Positions 50,274-58,149 of a stretch of DNA of 64,000 nucleotides are shown here, in pieces. This DNA comes from Sporosarcina sp. Marseille-Q4943. GTDB taxonomy: Bacteria; Bacillota; Bacilli; Bacillales_A; Planococcaceae. The stretch is taken from NCBI RefSeq assembly GCF_943736995.1, contig NZ_CALSFT010000002.1, positions 1,302,001 through 1,366,000 of the forward strand, in the 5' to 3' direction. Both the position numbers and the translations under genes were made by a program. Position 1 is the stretch's first letter, and the number at the start of each line of letters is the position of its first letter. The notes below the pieces were generated by a model. It was not told where the DNA came from and did no database searches. It saw nothing but the letters and a program-made list of their open reading frames with translations.

Positions 50274-51776
50274 ATGGGAATCAAGATAACACTTGCCGCA
50301 GCGGCAATTAGTATATTGGTTATCAGCGGTTGTAGTAATAACGTTAAGCCTGAGAAGGAAATGGATCATTCAACAATGAATCATGAAATGGAGGAAATGG
50401 ATCATTCCACTATGGGTGAAATGATGGAAGGGCATATGAGTCATGACGAGGTAGTTATGTTAAACGACTCAACAGGGGAAAATGAATTGAAAATCCCTAC
50501 TATGCTTGAACAGGATGACGGTGAAGATGTCGTATACACGGTTCGGGCACAAAAAGGAAAGACCGAAATATTCAATGGGACTGAAACTGAAACGTATGGA
50601 TACAACGGGTCGTTTTTAGGACCAATGCTCCGTTTTGAGAAAGGTGACAAAGTTAAAATTAGAACGATAAATGAGTTGGATGAAGCGACGACTTTCCACT
50701 GGCACGGCCTGGAAGTACCAGCGGATGTTGACGGCGGACCGCATGATGCGTTAAAACCCCGAGAAGAAAGAGTGATTGAATTTGAAGTGACACAAGATGC
50801 TTCTACATTATGGTTTCATCCACATCCCGAAGGAAAAACCGCTGAACAGGTATACAACGGACTTGCAGGTTTGATCTATATCGAGGATGAAAATTCGAAA
50901 AGCCTGGGATTGCCAACTGCTTATGGGAAAAATGATATCCCTTTGATTTTTCAAGATAAAATATTCAACGATAAGAAACAATTGAATTTTAGCGAAGTCA
51001 TGAATGATGACGGAACAATTGGTGATACGTTACTAATCAATGGAACTCACAATCCAAAGTTGACTGTAAACAAAGAGAAAGTACGTCTCCGTTTACTAAA
51101 TGGGTCTAATGCTCGGAACTTCACTTTCAAATTGAATACGGGTGATTCTTTTGTTCAAATCGCAACAGACGGTGGTTTCTTGAACGAACCTGTCGCTTTA
51201 ACAGAAGTAACACTGACACCTTCTGAGAGAGCTGAAATTATTGTTGATTTTTCACAGCTCGATACAGAAAATGATCTGGCGTTAATAAATGAGGATGGCT
51301 CAGTCCTGTTACCGTTTGAGGTTTTAGATCAAAGCGGAGCTATTAGTAGGATTCCAGGTGTAATGAATGATATATCATTAACAGAGGAAGAAATGGACTT
51401 GCCAGTCACAAAGAAGATAGAACTCTTTGGGATGATGGATATGGTAACGATAAATGGAAAGAAGTATGATCCGGAGAGAATTGACTTCACACAACAGCAA
51501 GGGGTTATGGAAGTGTGGGAGATCTACAATAAGCCGGACGATATGGGCGGTATGATTCATCCATTCCACATCCACGGCACGCAATTCAAAATAATTTCCA
51601 GAAATGGAGAAGCACCGCCGGAAAATGAGCGTGGATGGAAAGACAGTATTGCGATTCAACCAGATGAGACGGTTAAAATAGCTATACAATTTAATCATAA
51701 GGGTGTTTATATGTTCCATTGTCATATTCTCGAACATGAAGACAATGGTATGATGGGACAAGTAAAAGTCGAATAA
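50274..51776 (+). CDS. Multicopper oxidase (lipoprotein)
   Basis: 500 residues from ATG 50274 (GAGAGGGG upstream; the frame from 50178 has no site). Lipoprotein signal ending VISGCSN. A His/Met-rich stretch follows (MDHSTMNHEMEEMDHSTM), like a copper-binding tail. All four copper motifs are present: FHWHGLEVP, WFHPHPEG, HPFHIHGTQF and MFHCHILEHEDNGMM (type 1 with Met). Oxidises Cu(I) to the less toxic Cu(II) and perhaps Mn or phenolics, outside the membrane. Stand-alone gene with its own terminator. Confidence 0.9.
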   Translation: MGIKITLAAAAISILVISGCSNNVKPEKEMDHSTMNHEMEEMDHSTMGEMMEGHMSHDEVVMLNDSTGENELKIPTMLEQDDGEDVVYTVRAQKGKTEIFNGTETETYGYNGSFLGPMLRFEKGDKVKIRTINELDEATTFHWHGLEVPADVDGGPHDALKPREERVIEFEVTQDASTLWFHPHPEGKTAEQVYNGLAGLIYIEDENSKSLGLPTAYGKNDIPLIFQDKIFNDKKQLNFSEVMNDDGTIGDTLLINGTHNPKLTVNKEKVRLRLLNGSNARNFTFKLNTGDSFVQIATDGGFLNEPVALTEVTLTPSERAEIIVDFSQLDTENDLALINEDGSVLLPFEVLDQSGAISRIPGVMNDISLTEEEMDLPVTKKIELFGMMDMVTINGKKYDPERIDFTQQQGVMEVWEIYNKPDDMGGMIHPFHIHGTQFKIISRNGEAPPENERGWKDSIAIQPDETVKIAIQFNHKGVYMFHCHILEHEDNGMMGQVKVE

Positions 51777-51809
51777 AGATCAATCTATTTAATTGCGTTA
51801 GAAAGCAGT

Positions 51810-51847
51810 AACAGCCAGTGTGTAGTGGTTCACACTGGCTGTTTTGG
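51810..51847 (+). terminator. Terminator of the oxidase gene
   Basis: ACAGCCAGTGTG pairs perfectly with CACACTGGCTGT around TAGTGGTT, then TTT. The apparent ORF start at 51818 lies inside it and is discarded. Confidence 0.9.
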
Positions 51848-51895
51848 AATTCTTCTAAGGAAAAAATTTCATTCTATCTAAAGGTAGGCCAAATA

Positions 51896-53002
51896 ATGCT
51901 TCCAAAAATCAAGCCATATTCAAAGAATAAGAATAAGAATAAGAAGAAAAAGAAAAAGTCCTTGCTCGCTGTTCTTTTATATTTTGCAATTGTATTATTT
52001 TTTATTTGGTTACTAATCGTTTCTATGCTTGCTTTATATATTCGGAAAGATGAAAACAAAGAAAATCCCGCGTCTGGAAGTGACTCTTCTTTTTCAAACT
52101 TTGAGATGGAAACGTTAGACAATCATTCAGGTATTCCGAATCCAGTTACAGAATTCAACATGTCTATTAATAGCACACCAGATGAAAAAATTATGAAGAG
52201 TAAAGAGCAACAACCAGATAGAGATGAATTCAAACCGCTCATGAAGGATCTTTTGAAAGATGGTGAGCTTACATTTAAGAATCTTGATGCTATCTTTGCG
52301 AATATGAAATCTCCCAAAATGATTCCTAAAGATTCAATACACTCGACTTTCGGCAGAGATGTTATTTTTATTTATCACACACATAACAGGGAATCCTTCT
52401 TACCGTATTTAAAAGACAGAAATAAACCGGAAGGAGCTTATCACTCAAAAGCGAATATGACATTGGTTGGTGAAATGCTTGGCAAAGCATTGGAAAGAAG
52501 AGGAGTAGGAACGAAAGTGGATTCAACTGATATTGTCCAAGAACTAAGTTTGCGAGGATTAGACTATAATAGTTCTTATCAGCTTTCAGGAGAAATAGTT
52601 AGGACAGCGCGGGGCGAAAATAAAGATTTAGATATTTTCTTAGACTTACATCGTGATTCATTGCGGAAAGATTCTACCACCATAAAAATAAATGGGGAAA
52701 ACTATGCCCGGCTATTGTTCGTTGTGGGAACTGGACATGAAGATTACACAAAGAATCTTTCTTTTGCTGAGGAAGTGCATAATGTTCTTTCAAAGCAGTA
52801 TCCCAGTTTGTCAAAAGGAATATTGAAAAAGGACAAAAGCCAAGGTAATGGGGTATATAACCAAGATCTTTCTCCGAATTCTATTATTGTAGAAATTGGC
52901 GGTGTCGATAATACGGTAGAGGAATTACAGCGAACTGTTGAAGCACTTGCGGATGTGTTAAGCGAATATTATTGGCACGGGAAAAGCAATTTGGTTGAAT
53001 AA
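51896..53002 (+). CDS. SpoIIP-like amidase, paralogue 2
   Basis: 368 residues from ATG 51896. Very basic N-terminus (a run of Lys/Asn, SKNKNKNKKKKKKS), one membrane span (LLYFAIVLFFIWLLIVSML), a linker, then the SpoIIP-type catalytic domain: VIFIYHTHNRESFLPYL, IFLDLHRDSLRKDST, and IIVEIGGVDNTVEEL. Closer to full SpoIIP than the 42319 copy but still diverged. Membrane-tethered cell-wall amidase. It lies between the oxidase and the copper-storage gene with no sporulation neighbours. Confidence 0.85.
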   Translation: MLPKIKPYSKNKNKNKKKKKKSLLAVLLYFAIVLFFIWLLIVSMLALYIRKDENKENPASGSDSSFSNFEMETLDNHSGIPNPVTEFNMSINSTPDEKIMKSKEQQPDRDEFKPLMKDLLKDGELTFKNLDAIFANMKSPKMIPKDSIHSTFGRDVIFIYHTHNRESFLPYLKDRNKPEGAYHSKANMTLVGEMLGKALERRGVGTKVDSTDIVQELSLRGLDYNSSYQLSGEIVRTARGENKDLDIFLDLHRDSLRKDSTTIKINGENYARLLFVVGTGHEDYTKNLSFAEEVHNVLSKQYPSLSKGILKKDKSQGNGVYNQDLSPNSIIVEIGGVDNTVEELQRTVEALADVLSEYYWHGKSNLVE

Positions 53003-53107
53003 CATATCGTGGAAATAAGGACTTTTTAAGGAGATGCTCACTTTCTGTTTAATTAATTTCATCAGGGGAAGAAATAACACTGAATGAAAAACTCAGGAGG
53101 TAAGTTT

Positions 53108-53434
53108 ATGAATACAAATTACGCAGAAACCCTAAAAGTAATACTAGAATGCCTAGAGGAATGTAATAATTGTTTTGATGCATGCTTAAAAGAAGAAGAT
53201 GTTAAGATGATGGCTGAATGTATACGCTTGGATCGTGAATGTGCCGATGTTTGTGCATTCGCTGCACAGGCAATAACTCGTAACAGTCCATTTACTAATC
53301 AGATTTTAGAACTTTGTGCAGATGTCTGCGACCGTTGCGCGGAAGAGTGTGCTAAACATGACGAGGATCATTGCAAACGCTGTGCTGAATCTTGCCGAAG
53401 ATGTGCCGAAGCATGCCGTCAAGCGGTGGCTTAA
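53108..53434 (+). CDS. Csp-type copper storage protein (four-helix bundle, Cys-rich)
   Basis: 108 residues from ATG 53108 (AGGAGG nine bases upstream; ATG 53084 precedes that site). All-helical with Cys spaced along the helices (LECLEECNNCFDACL; CADVCDRCAEECAKH; CKRCAESCRRCAEACRQ), about 16 in all. This is the pattern of DUF326/Csp3 proteins, whose helix bundle is lined with thiolates that bind many Cu(I) ions. No signal peptide, so cytosolic (Csp3-like). Buffers copper beside CopA, CopB and the oxidase. Confidence 0.85.
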   Translation: MNTNYAETLKVILECLEECNNCFDACLKEEDVKMMAECIRLDRECADVCAFAAQAITRNSPFTNQILELCADVCDRCAEECAKHDEDHCKRCAESCRRCAEACRQAVA

Positions 53435-53459
53435 GCATACTGAAAAAACTTCATCGTAG

Positions 53460-53506
53460 GAGCTATCCCGAGAAACTAAAACGGTTTCTTGGAATAGCTT
53501 CTTTCA
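53460..53506 (+). terminator. Terminator
   Basis: AGCTATCCCGAGAAAC pairs with GTTTCTTGGAATAGCT (two mismatches), then TCTTTC. Confidence 0.8.
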
Positions 53507-53535
53507 TAAATATGTTAAATTAGAGGTGTATTCAA

Positions 53536-54102
53536 ATGAAGAAGCATTTACTTCTTTTAGGTCTCGCGGTAGTCATTGGTTTAAGTGGATGTGGGAATAA
53601 CACGACCAATGAGAAAAACACAGACGTCAATAATGAACCGAAACAGGAAGATATGGAAATGGAGATGCACCACCATTCCAGCTCAGGTGAAGTTCCGGCA
53701 AACTTAAAAGTAGCGGAAAATCCAACCTTTGAAGTAGGAAGTGAAGCAATTATTGAAACTGGTCATATGAAAGGAATGAAAGGTGCCGTAGCAACAATTG
53801 TAGGTGCTTATGATACTACTGCTTACGCTGTTTCATATACGCCGGTAACTGGTGGAGAAAGAGTGGAAAATCATAAATGGGTTATCCAAGAAGAGATTGA
53901 GGATGCTGATGGTAAAACTCTTGAACCAGGAGCTGAGGTCACCTTAGAGGCAGACCATATGAAAGGGATGAAAGGGGCATTAGCTGAAATTGATTCAGCT
54001 GAAAAAACTACTGTATACATGATCGATTTTACTCCGACTACCGGTGGTGAAGAAGTAACTAATCATAAATGGGTTACCGAAAGTGAACTATCTGCGAAAT
54101 GA
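53536..54102 (+). CDS. YdhK-type lipoprotein with two DUF1541 repeats
   Basis: 188 residues. Lipobox in VIGLSGCGNN. A Met/His-rich segment (MEMEMHHHSSSG) resembles copper-binding tails. Two tandem repeats of about 55 residues (GHMKGMKGAVATIVGAYDTT; DHMKGMKGALAEIDSAEKTT), each ending NHKWV. DUF1541/YdhK proteins are surface lipoproteins frequent in copper or heavy-metal islands. AGAGGTG precedes ATG. Presumed to bind metal at the cell surface. Confidence 0.85.
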   Translation: MKKHLLLLGLAVVIGLSGCGNNTTNEKNTDVNNEPKQEDMEMEMHHHSSSGEVPANLKVAENPTFEVGSEAIIETGHMKGMKGAVATIVGAYDTTAYAVSYTPVTGGERVENHKWVIQEEIEDADGKTLEPGAEVTLEADHMKGMKGALAEIDSAEKTTVYMIDFTPTTGGEEVTNHKWVTESELSAK

Positions 54103-54166
54103 AAGCTTGAGTAAAACGAATCCGCATCATTGTTATTTTAATTTTATTTTGGTATCCATATAGACT

Positions 54167-54202
54167 GAAAAGAGCTAAATCCGCGTGGTTTAGCTCTTTT
54201 CA
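54167..54202. terminator. Terminator
   Basis: AAAAGAGCTAAA pairs with TTTAGCTCTTTT around TCCGCGTGG; works in both directions. Confidence 0.9.
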
Positions 54203-54302
54203 TGTACGCCAAACATGGATGTAGAGGGCAAGTCGCGATTTGGTATGCCATCGGACTTTCTGTCTAAAGAGGGAATAGTCCATTATCTTATGTTGTCTAG
54301 GT

Positions 54303-54857
54303 TTATTGACTCCACTTTCGCTTTAATTTTTTCCCTATTAAAAATAGTGCGAGTACATAGAGAGCAACGATAAATATAGTATCCCAATTGCCTGCTGCTA
54401 TTTGATGACCTGTAAGTGAAAAGGCTAGTATGATTGGTAGCTTGCCTAAAAATGTTGCAGCGATAAAAGCACCGAGATTTACATTAGATATGCCTGCAAT
54501 TAAATTAATACCCGCAGAAGGTAAAACCGGAATGATGCGACCGAGCAGTACAGCTAAAAATCCGTTTTTTTCAATTAAAGCAAGGTATCTCGTTAAAAAC
54601 TGCCTCTTTGTTAAATATTTTAGTGCGACATGGCGCAGTAAGCTTTTACTTAAGAGAAATAAAAAGAAGGAACCGAGCGTTGTCCCGAGCATGTTAATTG
54701 CAAGACCAGGAAAAAACGCATGATTACTTGCAATGAATGCAGCTATTACAGGAATTGGCGCAAAGGGAATCATTGATACGAGTACCATCAAAAAAAATTG
54801 ATAAAGCCATGCGAACGGTCTTTCATTTTGTACAATGTCTAAAAAAAATTGATCCAT
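54303..54857 (-). CDS. VTT-domain (TVP38/TMEM64, SNARE-associated) membrane protein
   Basis: 184 residues with five or six membrane segments. VTT/DedA-like signatures: FAPIPVIAAFIASNHAFFPG, then GTTLGSFFLFLLSKSL, and GRIIPVLPSAGINLIAG with the conserved R-x-x-P. TVP38/DedA proteins affect lipid scrambling and membrane potential; YdjZ/YtxB-like relatives occur with metal genes. It is divergent from nothing obvious and stands alone at the edge of the copper island. Confidence 0.8.
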   Translation of the reverse strand: MDQFFLDIVQNERPFAWLYQFFLMVLVSMIPFAPIPVIAAFIASNHAFFPGLAINMLGTTLGSFFLFLLSKSLLRHVALKYLTKRQFLTRYLALIEKNGFLAVLLGRIIPVLPSAGINLIAGISNVNLGAFIAATFLGKLPIILAFSLTGHQIAAGNWDTIFIVALYVLALFLIGKKLKRKWSQ

Positions 54858-55298
54858 AATAGTTCCTTTAAGTCATTTTAGCTATAGTATATCTGATTTA
54901 ATACGGCCAATCGAGATTCCCGCATTTTTTCATGGAAGTGTTGTTCATCCCAGATACAAAATACATAGAAGGTTCAAATGTAGCGACTATGGTCAGCTTT
55001 TTTAAAAAGTGAGCAACTTTGTAATTTAGTAATAGCTATTTCTTCATTTAACCAATGGCGTGTATTCCATTGAGTTTGCGAGAAATAGTAATGTAGCCGC
55101 AAGAGAAGCAGTACTTTTCTCCGGATATTAATAACACCTTTTTTACGTATAAAAGCTCTTTCATAACAATCTAGGTGAATGCCGTTTCTTATATTGGAAC
55201 CAACCACCAATAATATCAACATCTTCAATCTCTTTAAATCCTTAGCCTGAAACGATATTCTAAATCAGTAAGTAATACGCGACCATTAATCGACATAT
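54858..55298. other. Intergenic region without a confident gene
   Basis: An 84-codon minus-strand frame (54974-55228) reads like protein in part (RRKVLLLLRLHYYF, QWNTRHWLNEEIA) but lacks a ribosome site and may be a decayed gene. Nothing else recognised up to the promoter at 55299. Confidence 0.4.
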
Positions 55299-55327
55299 TT
55301 GCGAAGCGTAGCAGATTTTGATAATCT
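55299..55327 (+). promoter_or_regulatory. Promoter of the MoxR/VWA operon (leader family copy C)
   Basis: TTGCGA at 55299-55304, 17 bp, TAATCT at 55322-55327. The -35 matches the copy B promoter exactly; the -10 is weaker. Confidence 0.6.
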
Positions 55328-55334
55328 AGTAACA

Positions 55335-55535
55335 TATTTCTAATGTATTTAAGTCACTGTTTAATTAGTGAAGCCGTTACACTTTTCAAAATTTTGGAAA
55401 GAGAATCGGCATAAATTTGTTAGCCTTCATATCTTCTATTGGGAAGAGGGAATTAGGCAGACTGTTTTGTCAAAAATGTGCCGTAACGCAGACTACCATA
55501 CATTATTTACGCAATTAGCTTGATATATATTAAAA
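55335..55535 (+). promoter_or_regulatory. Structured leader RNA, copy C
   Basis: P1 TCACT/AGTGA (55354-55371). P2 GCCG/CGGC (55373-55376 with 55407-55410), where copies A and B have GTCG/CGAC; inner CTTTTC/GGAAAG. P3 GCCT/AGGC (55423-55426 with 55455-55458), inner CTTC/GAAG with the CTATT loop. P4 GAC/GTC (55460-55471). P5 is degenerate (ACGC with AGCT). Then GATATATATTAAAA and the terminator. Confidence 0.7.
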
Positions 55536-55574
55536 GTCGATTGAGTCCTCTGGGATGAAATCGGCTTTTTTTGT
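55536..55574 (+). terminator. Leader terminator C1
   Basis: GTCGA...TCGGC stem with inner TCC/GGA and a seven-T tail, like A2 and B. Confidence 0.85.
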
Positions 55575-55647
55575 TTTATTAACAAGTCGGATGTAAGGAG
55601 ATGATCAGTCGGCTGGTTGGAATATGAAATGTAAACAAGGGTTAATC

Positions 55648-55691
55648 AAAACGCATCTTTTTTAGCTGAAAGCTAAGTAGATGCGTTTTTG
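55648..55691 (+). terminator. Second leader terminator C2
   Basis: AAAACGCATCT pairs with AGATGCGTTTTT, with TTAGCT-gaa-AGCTAA inside. It sits 38 bp before the first gene, so this operon also starts behind two terminators. Confidence 0.85.
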
Positions 55692-55728
55692 TATCTATAA
55701 AAATAATATAGGAAGGAAGTTGATTAGC

Positions 55729-56625
55729 ATGTCAATCAATCTTGAGAACATGACAGCTGTCCAAAATGAAAACCATGAGGGAGTACTTGGTCATCTCATG
55801 TGGTTTAGTGTAGGGAAACAATTGATAAAAACAGCAGACTTAAAAGAACGTCTTATTCAGTCGGGTTTGGATGAAGAGTGGATGCCAAATGCCATTCGGT
55901 CAGCTGATGCTTTCCGACGGGCCACAAAAGAGATTGAAACACGAAAAGCCACTTCACAGACGGGAGTATCTGAGAATTATCTGATCCGGGAGGTTTTTTC
56001 GGATAAGGATCATGTGCAACGGAATATTGTTGTTGAATCTGTGAATCAGGCCGGAAAGAGGCTTGATTATAACAGCAGAGCCGGTGTAATTACGTTAGAC
56101 AAGAAGAATGAGTCAATCACATTTCTATACGAGAATGAGACGGCTAAAGAGCTTTGCATAGAAGCTGAGCAGAAATTCAATATCTATAAGGATAATTATT
56201 CAGCCCAGCAATTGAGGGTGATGGTCAATAAAATTCTACAGTCTCTTGCGCCTACACCTGTGCGTCCACATGGAGGAATATACTTCGTTCCAGATTCGCA
56301 CACCGAAGGATTGGCGAAGTTGGTTAAATTCACATCTTCCCTCGAAAATAGCGAAGGGTTTAAGATTCCAGTCGTCAATACATTCGATAATCGGAATATG
56401 GTTAATGCGAAATTGAATGAGCATTTGGAATCCATTTTAAACGACTGTAAAACAAGCGGAAGTCTGAGAAAAGGGCAAGTGAAAGAGATCATTGAAAATG
56501 CGAACTCTGTCATCTCGAACTATAAAAACTATAAAGGAATCGTTCAAGACGAAGCAGTGCAGCTTGAACAGAAAATCATGAAGATCCGTTCTGAAATTAC
56601 TCGAATGGTCACGGATTTATCTTAA
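55729..56625 (+). CDS. DUF6744-like hypothetical protein
   Basis: 298 residues from ATG 55729 (GGAAGGAAG upstream; the frame from 55681 begins inside terminator C2). Helical N-terminus, then TYFV-type strands (RNIVVESVNQAGKRLDY), a central conserved-looking segment TPVRPHGGIYFVP, and a long C-terminal coiled coil (NSVISNYKNYKGIVQDEAVQ). By recall this matches DUF6744, found in phages and plasmids near MoxR-type ATPases. Function unknown; first gene behind leader C. Confidence 0.65.
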   Translation: MSINLENMTAVQNENHEGVLGHLMWFSVGKQLIKTADLKERLIQSGLDEEWMPNAIRSADAFRRATKEIETRKATSQTGVSENYLIREVFSDKDHVQRNIVVESVNQAGKRLDYNSRAGVITLDKKNESITFLYENETAKELCIEAEQKFNIYKDNYSAQQLRVMVNKILQSLAPTPVRPHGGIYFVPDSHTEGLAKLVKFTSSLENSEGFKIPVVNTFDNRNMVNAKLNEHLESILNDCKTSGSLRKGQVKEIIENANSVISNYKNYKGIVQDEAVQLEQKIMKIRSEITRMVTDLS

Positions 56626-56640
56626 AAAGGGGGGATTAAA

Positions 56641-56709
56641 ATGCCTGAATTCTTTCAGACGATGATGGGTAGGAAATTTTATGCAAAAGGATGTAGCAGT
56701 TATAGTTGA
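56641..56709 (+). CDS. Tiny ORF overlapping the next one (possible frameshift)
   Basis: 22 codons (MPEFFQTMMGRKFYAKG...) behind a strong AAAAAGGGGGGATT site. The F-F-x-T-x-M-G-x-x-F-Y opening resembles small plasmid proteins that continue with a helix like the one encoded in the +1 frame from 56681. Either two coupled ORFs or one gene with a frameshift. Confidence 0.45.
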   Translation: MPEFFQTMMGRKFYAKGCSSYS

Positions 56710-56818
56710 ACACTTAAAGAAAATCTCCAATGAATTGGAACGTGCGAATGAACTTAAAGAACGTGAGTTGCAATTAAAAGAACAGGAATTACTTGTTTTA
56801 TCTACTTGTAATAAATGA
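56681..56818 (+). CDS. Small coiled-coil protein, 45 aa
   Basis: Reads MQKDVAVIVEHLKKISNELE, then a Glu/Lys/Leu heptad helix (LKERELQLKEQELL). No ribosome site of its own; it overlaps the 22-codon ORF in the +1 frame and probably depends on it. Lies between the DUF6744-like gene and a terminator before the MoxR gene. Confidence 0.45.
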   Translation: MQKDVAVIVEHLKKISNELERANELKERELQLKEQELLVLSTCNK

Positions 56819-56831
56819 GCATGGATGAATC

Positions 56832-56875
56832 AAAGGAAGCGTGGATTGGGAAATCAATTCTGCTTCCTTTTCCAT
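56832..56875 (+). terminator. Terminator between small ORFs and the MoxR gene
   Basis: AAAGGAAGC pairs with GCTTCCTTT, with GATT/AATC inside, then TTCC. An intrinsic terminator inside the leader C operon. Confidence 0.7.
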
Positions 56876-56908
56876 TGTAAAAGAAGAAAATGAAGGGATG
56901 GATTATCA

Positions 56909-58033
56909 ATGACGAATAACTTTTCAAAGCTAGAGGAAATCAAAAATGCGTTGAATGCAAAATTCTTCGAAAGAGAAGATGAAGTGGAAGCTATCTTAAT
57001 CGCCCTATTGTCACGGCAGCACATGTTGATGATTGGTCCAGCTGGTACTGCAAAATCTGCATTATCAGTAGAACTCGCAAAGATAGTGCAAGGCACAGAA
57101 TACTTCCAGTGGCTACTGACAAGGTTCAGTACTCCCGAAGAAGTATTCGGTCCGTTATCACTAAAGGACCTTGAAAAGGGTGTGTACAAGCGTAATACAG
57201 CATGCAAAATGCCAGAGGCGAATCTCGTTTTCCTAGATGAAATCTTCAAAGCGAACAGCGCTATCTTAAACAGTCTTTTGACGCTAATTAATGAAAGGCT
57301 CTTCTATAATAACGGATCGCCCGTCAAGGTTCCTTTGATGTCTGTCATCGGTGCCTCGAATGAGTATCCAGAAGAGGGGGAGGGACTGGAAGCCCTTTTC
57401 GACAGGTTCCTATTGCGGTTTGAAATTGACTATATTGCGGATGAAACGAATTTTATTTCCATGATGAAAGGGGATGGACAACATCAAGCTATGCCGTCCA
57501 TGACAATGGAAGAATTGGTGCAACTACAGTTCTTCACTGACATGGTAGCCATTCCTGATGAAGTCTACGAGACCTTGTCCAAAATCCGCATGGAATTAAG
57601 GGATGAAGGGATTCGTCCCTCGGATAGGCGTTTCAAGCAATCATTAAGTGTCCTACGGGCGAAGGCATTAATCAATCAGCGGCAATTTGTAAAGGTTGAC
57701 GATATTGTCATTCTTGAAAATGCTCTTTGGGAAACGGTTAATCAGAAAGATACGGTATCCCTTATTGTCCGTAGTCATGCTCAAGACGTCGTGACAAGGG
57801 CTATTGAAATCATTCAGAACGAGGCTCAGGAAGTGTTTAATTCCATGTTGAAAGATAATTCAACCGATGCTGGAATGGAAGCTACTCAGAAACTGAAAGC
57901 TTTGGTTGCTGATTTGAATAAGCTCTCAAAACATAATCAGAGTCGGGAAGCTGACATTGATCCAGTTCTGAATCAATTAAAATCCATGCAGCAGGAAATA
58001 TTGGACAGCATCTTGGAACCAATAGACTTTTAA
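56909..58033 (+). CDS. MoxR/RavA-type AAA+ ATPase
   Basis: 374 residues. Walker A GPAGTAKSALS (about 46-56), Walker B LVFLDEIFKANS, sensor 1 GASNEYPE, Arg finger region ALFDRFLLRFE, sensor 2 SDRRFKQSLSVLRAKAL: the MoxR class, RavA subgroup. It usually works with a VWA-domain protein as a chaperone that remodels protein complexes; the VWA partner is the next gene. C-terminal helical lid of about 70 residues. Behind leader C and an internal terminator, so its expression should depend on read-through. Confidence 0.9.
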   Translation: MTNNFSKLEEIKNALNAKFFEREDEVEAILIALLSRQHMLMIGPAGTAKSALSVELAKIVQGTEYFQWLLTRFSTPEEVFGPLSLKDLEKGVYKRNTACKMPEANLVFLDEIFKANSAILNSLLTLINERLFYNNGSPVKVPLMSVIGASNEYPEEGEGLEALFDRFLLRFEIDYIADETNFISMMKGDGQHQAMPSMTMEELVQLQFFTDMVAIPDEVYETLSKIRMELRDEGIRPSDRRFKQSLSVLRAKALINQRQFVKVDDIVILENALWETVNQKDTVSLIVRSHAQDVVTRAIEIIQNEAQEVFNSMLKDNSTDAGMEATQKLKALVADLNKLSKHNQSREADIDPVLNQLKSMQQEILDSILEPIDF

Positions 58034-58090
58034 GCCTCTTATTAATAGAAGAGATAAGATGCCGTATTAAAAAGCTGAAGGAAGTAAATT

Positions 58091-58123
58091 AGATGTCGAG
58101 GGGATTCCTTCGGCATCTTTTAA
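58091..58123 (+). terminator. Terminator between MoxR and VWA genes
   Basis: AGATGTCGAGG pairs with CCTTCGGCATCT (one G-T, one mismatch), loop GGATT, then TTTTAAT. Confidence 0.75.
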
Positions 58124-58149
58124 TTATCTGAAGGGAAGTGTTCAATGTG

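Noticed and set aside
51818..51895. Upstream start of the second SpoIIP-like protein
   Set aside because: It begins inside the stem of the oxidase terminator, so transcription from upstream would be stopped; ATG 51896 has the better context.
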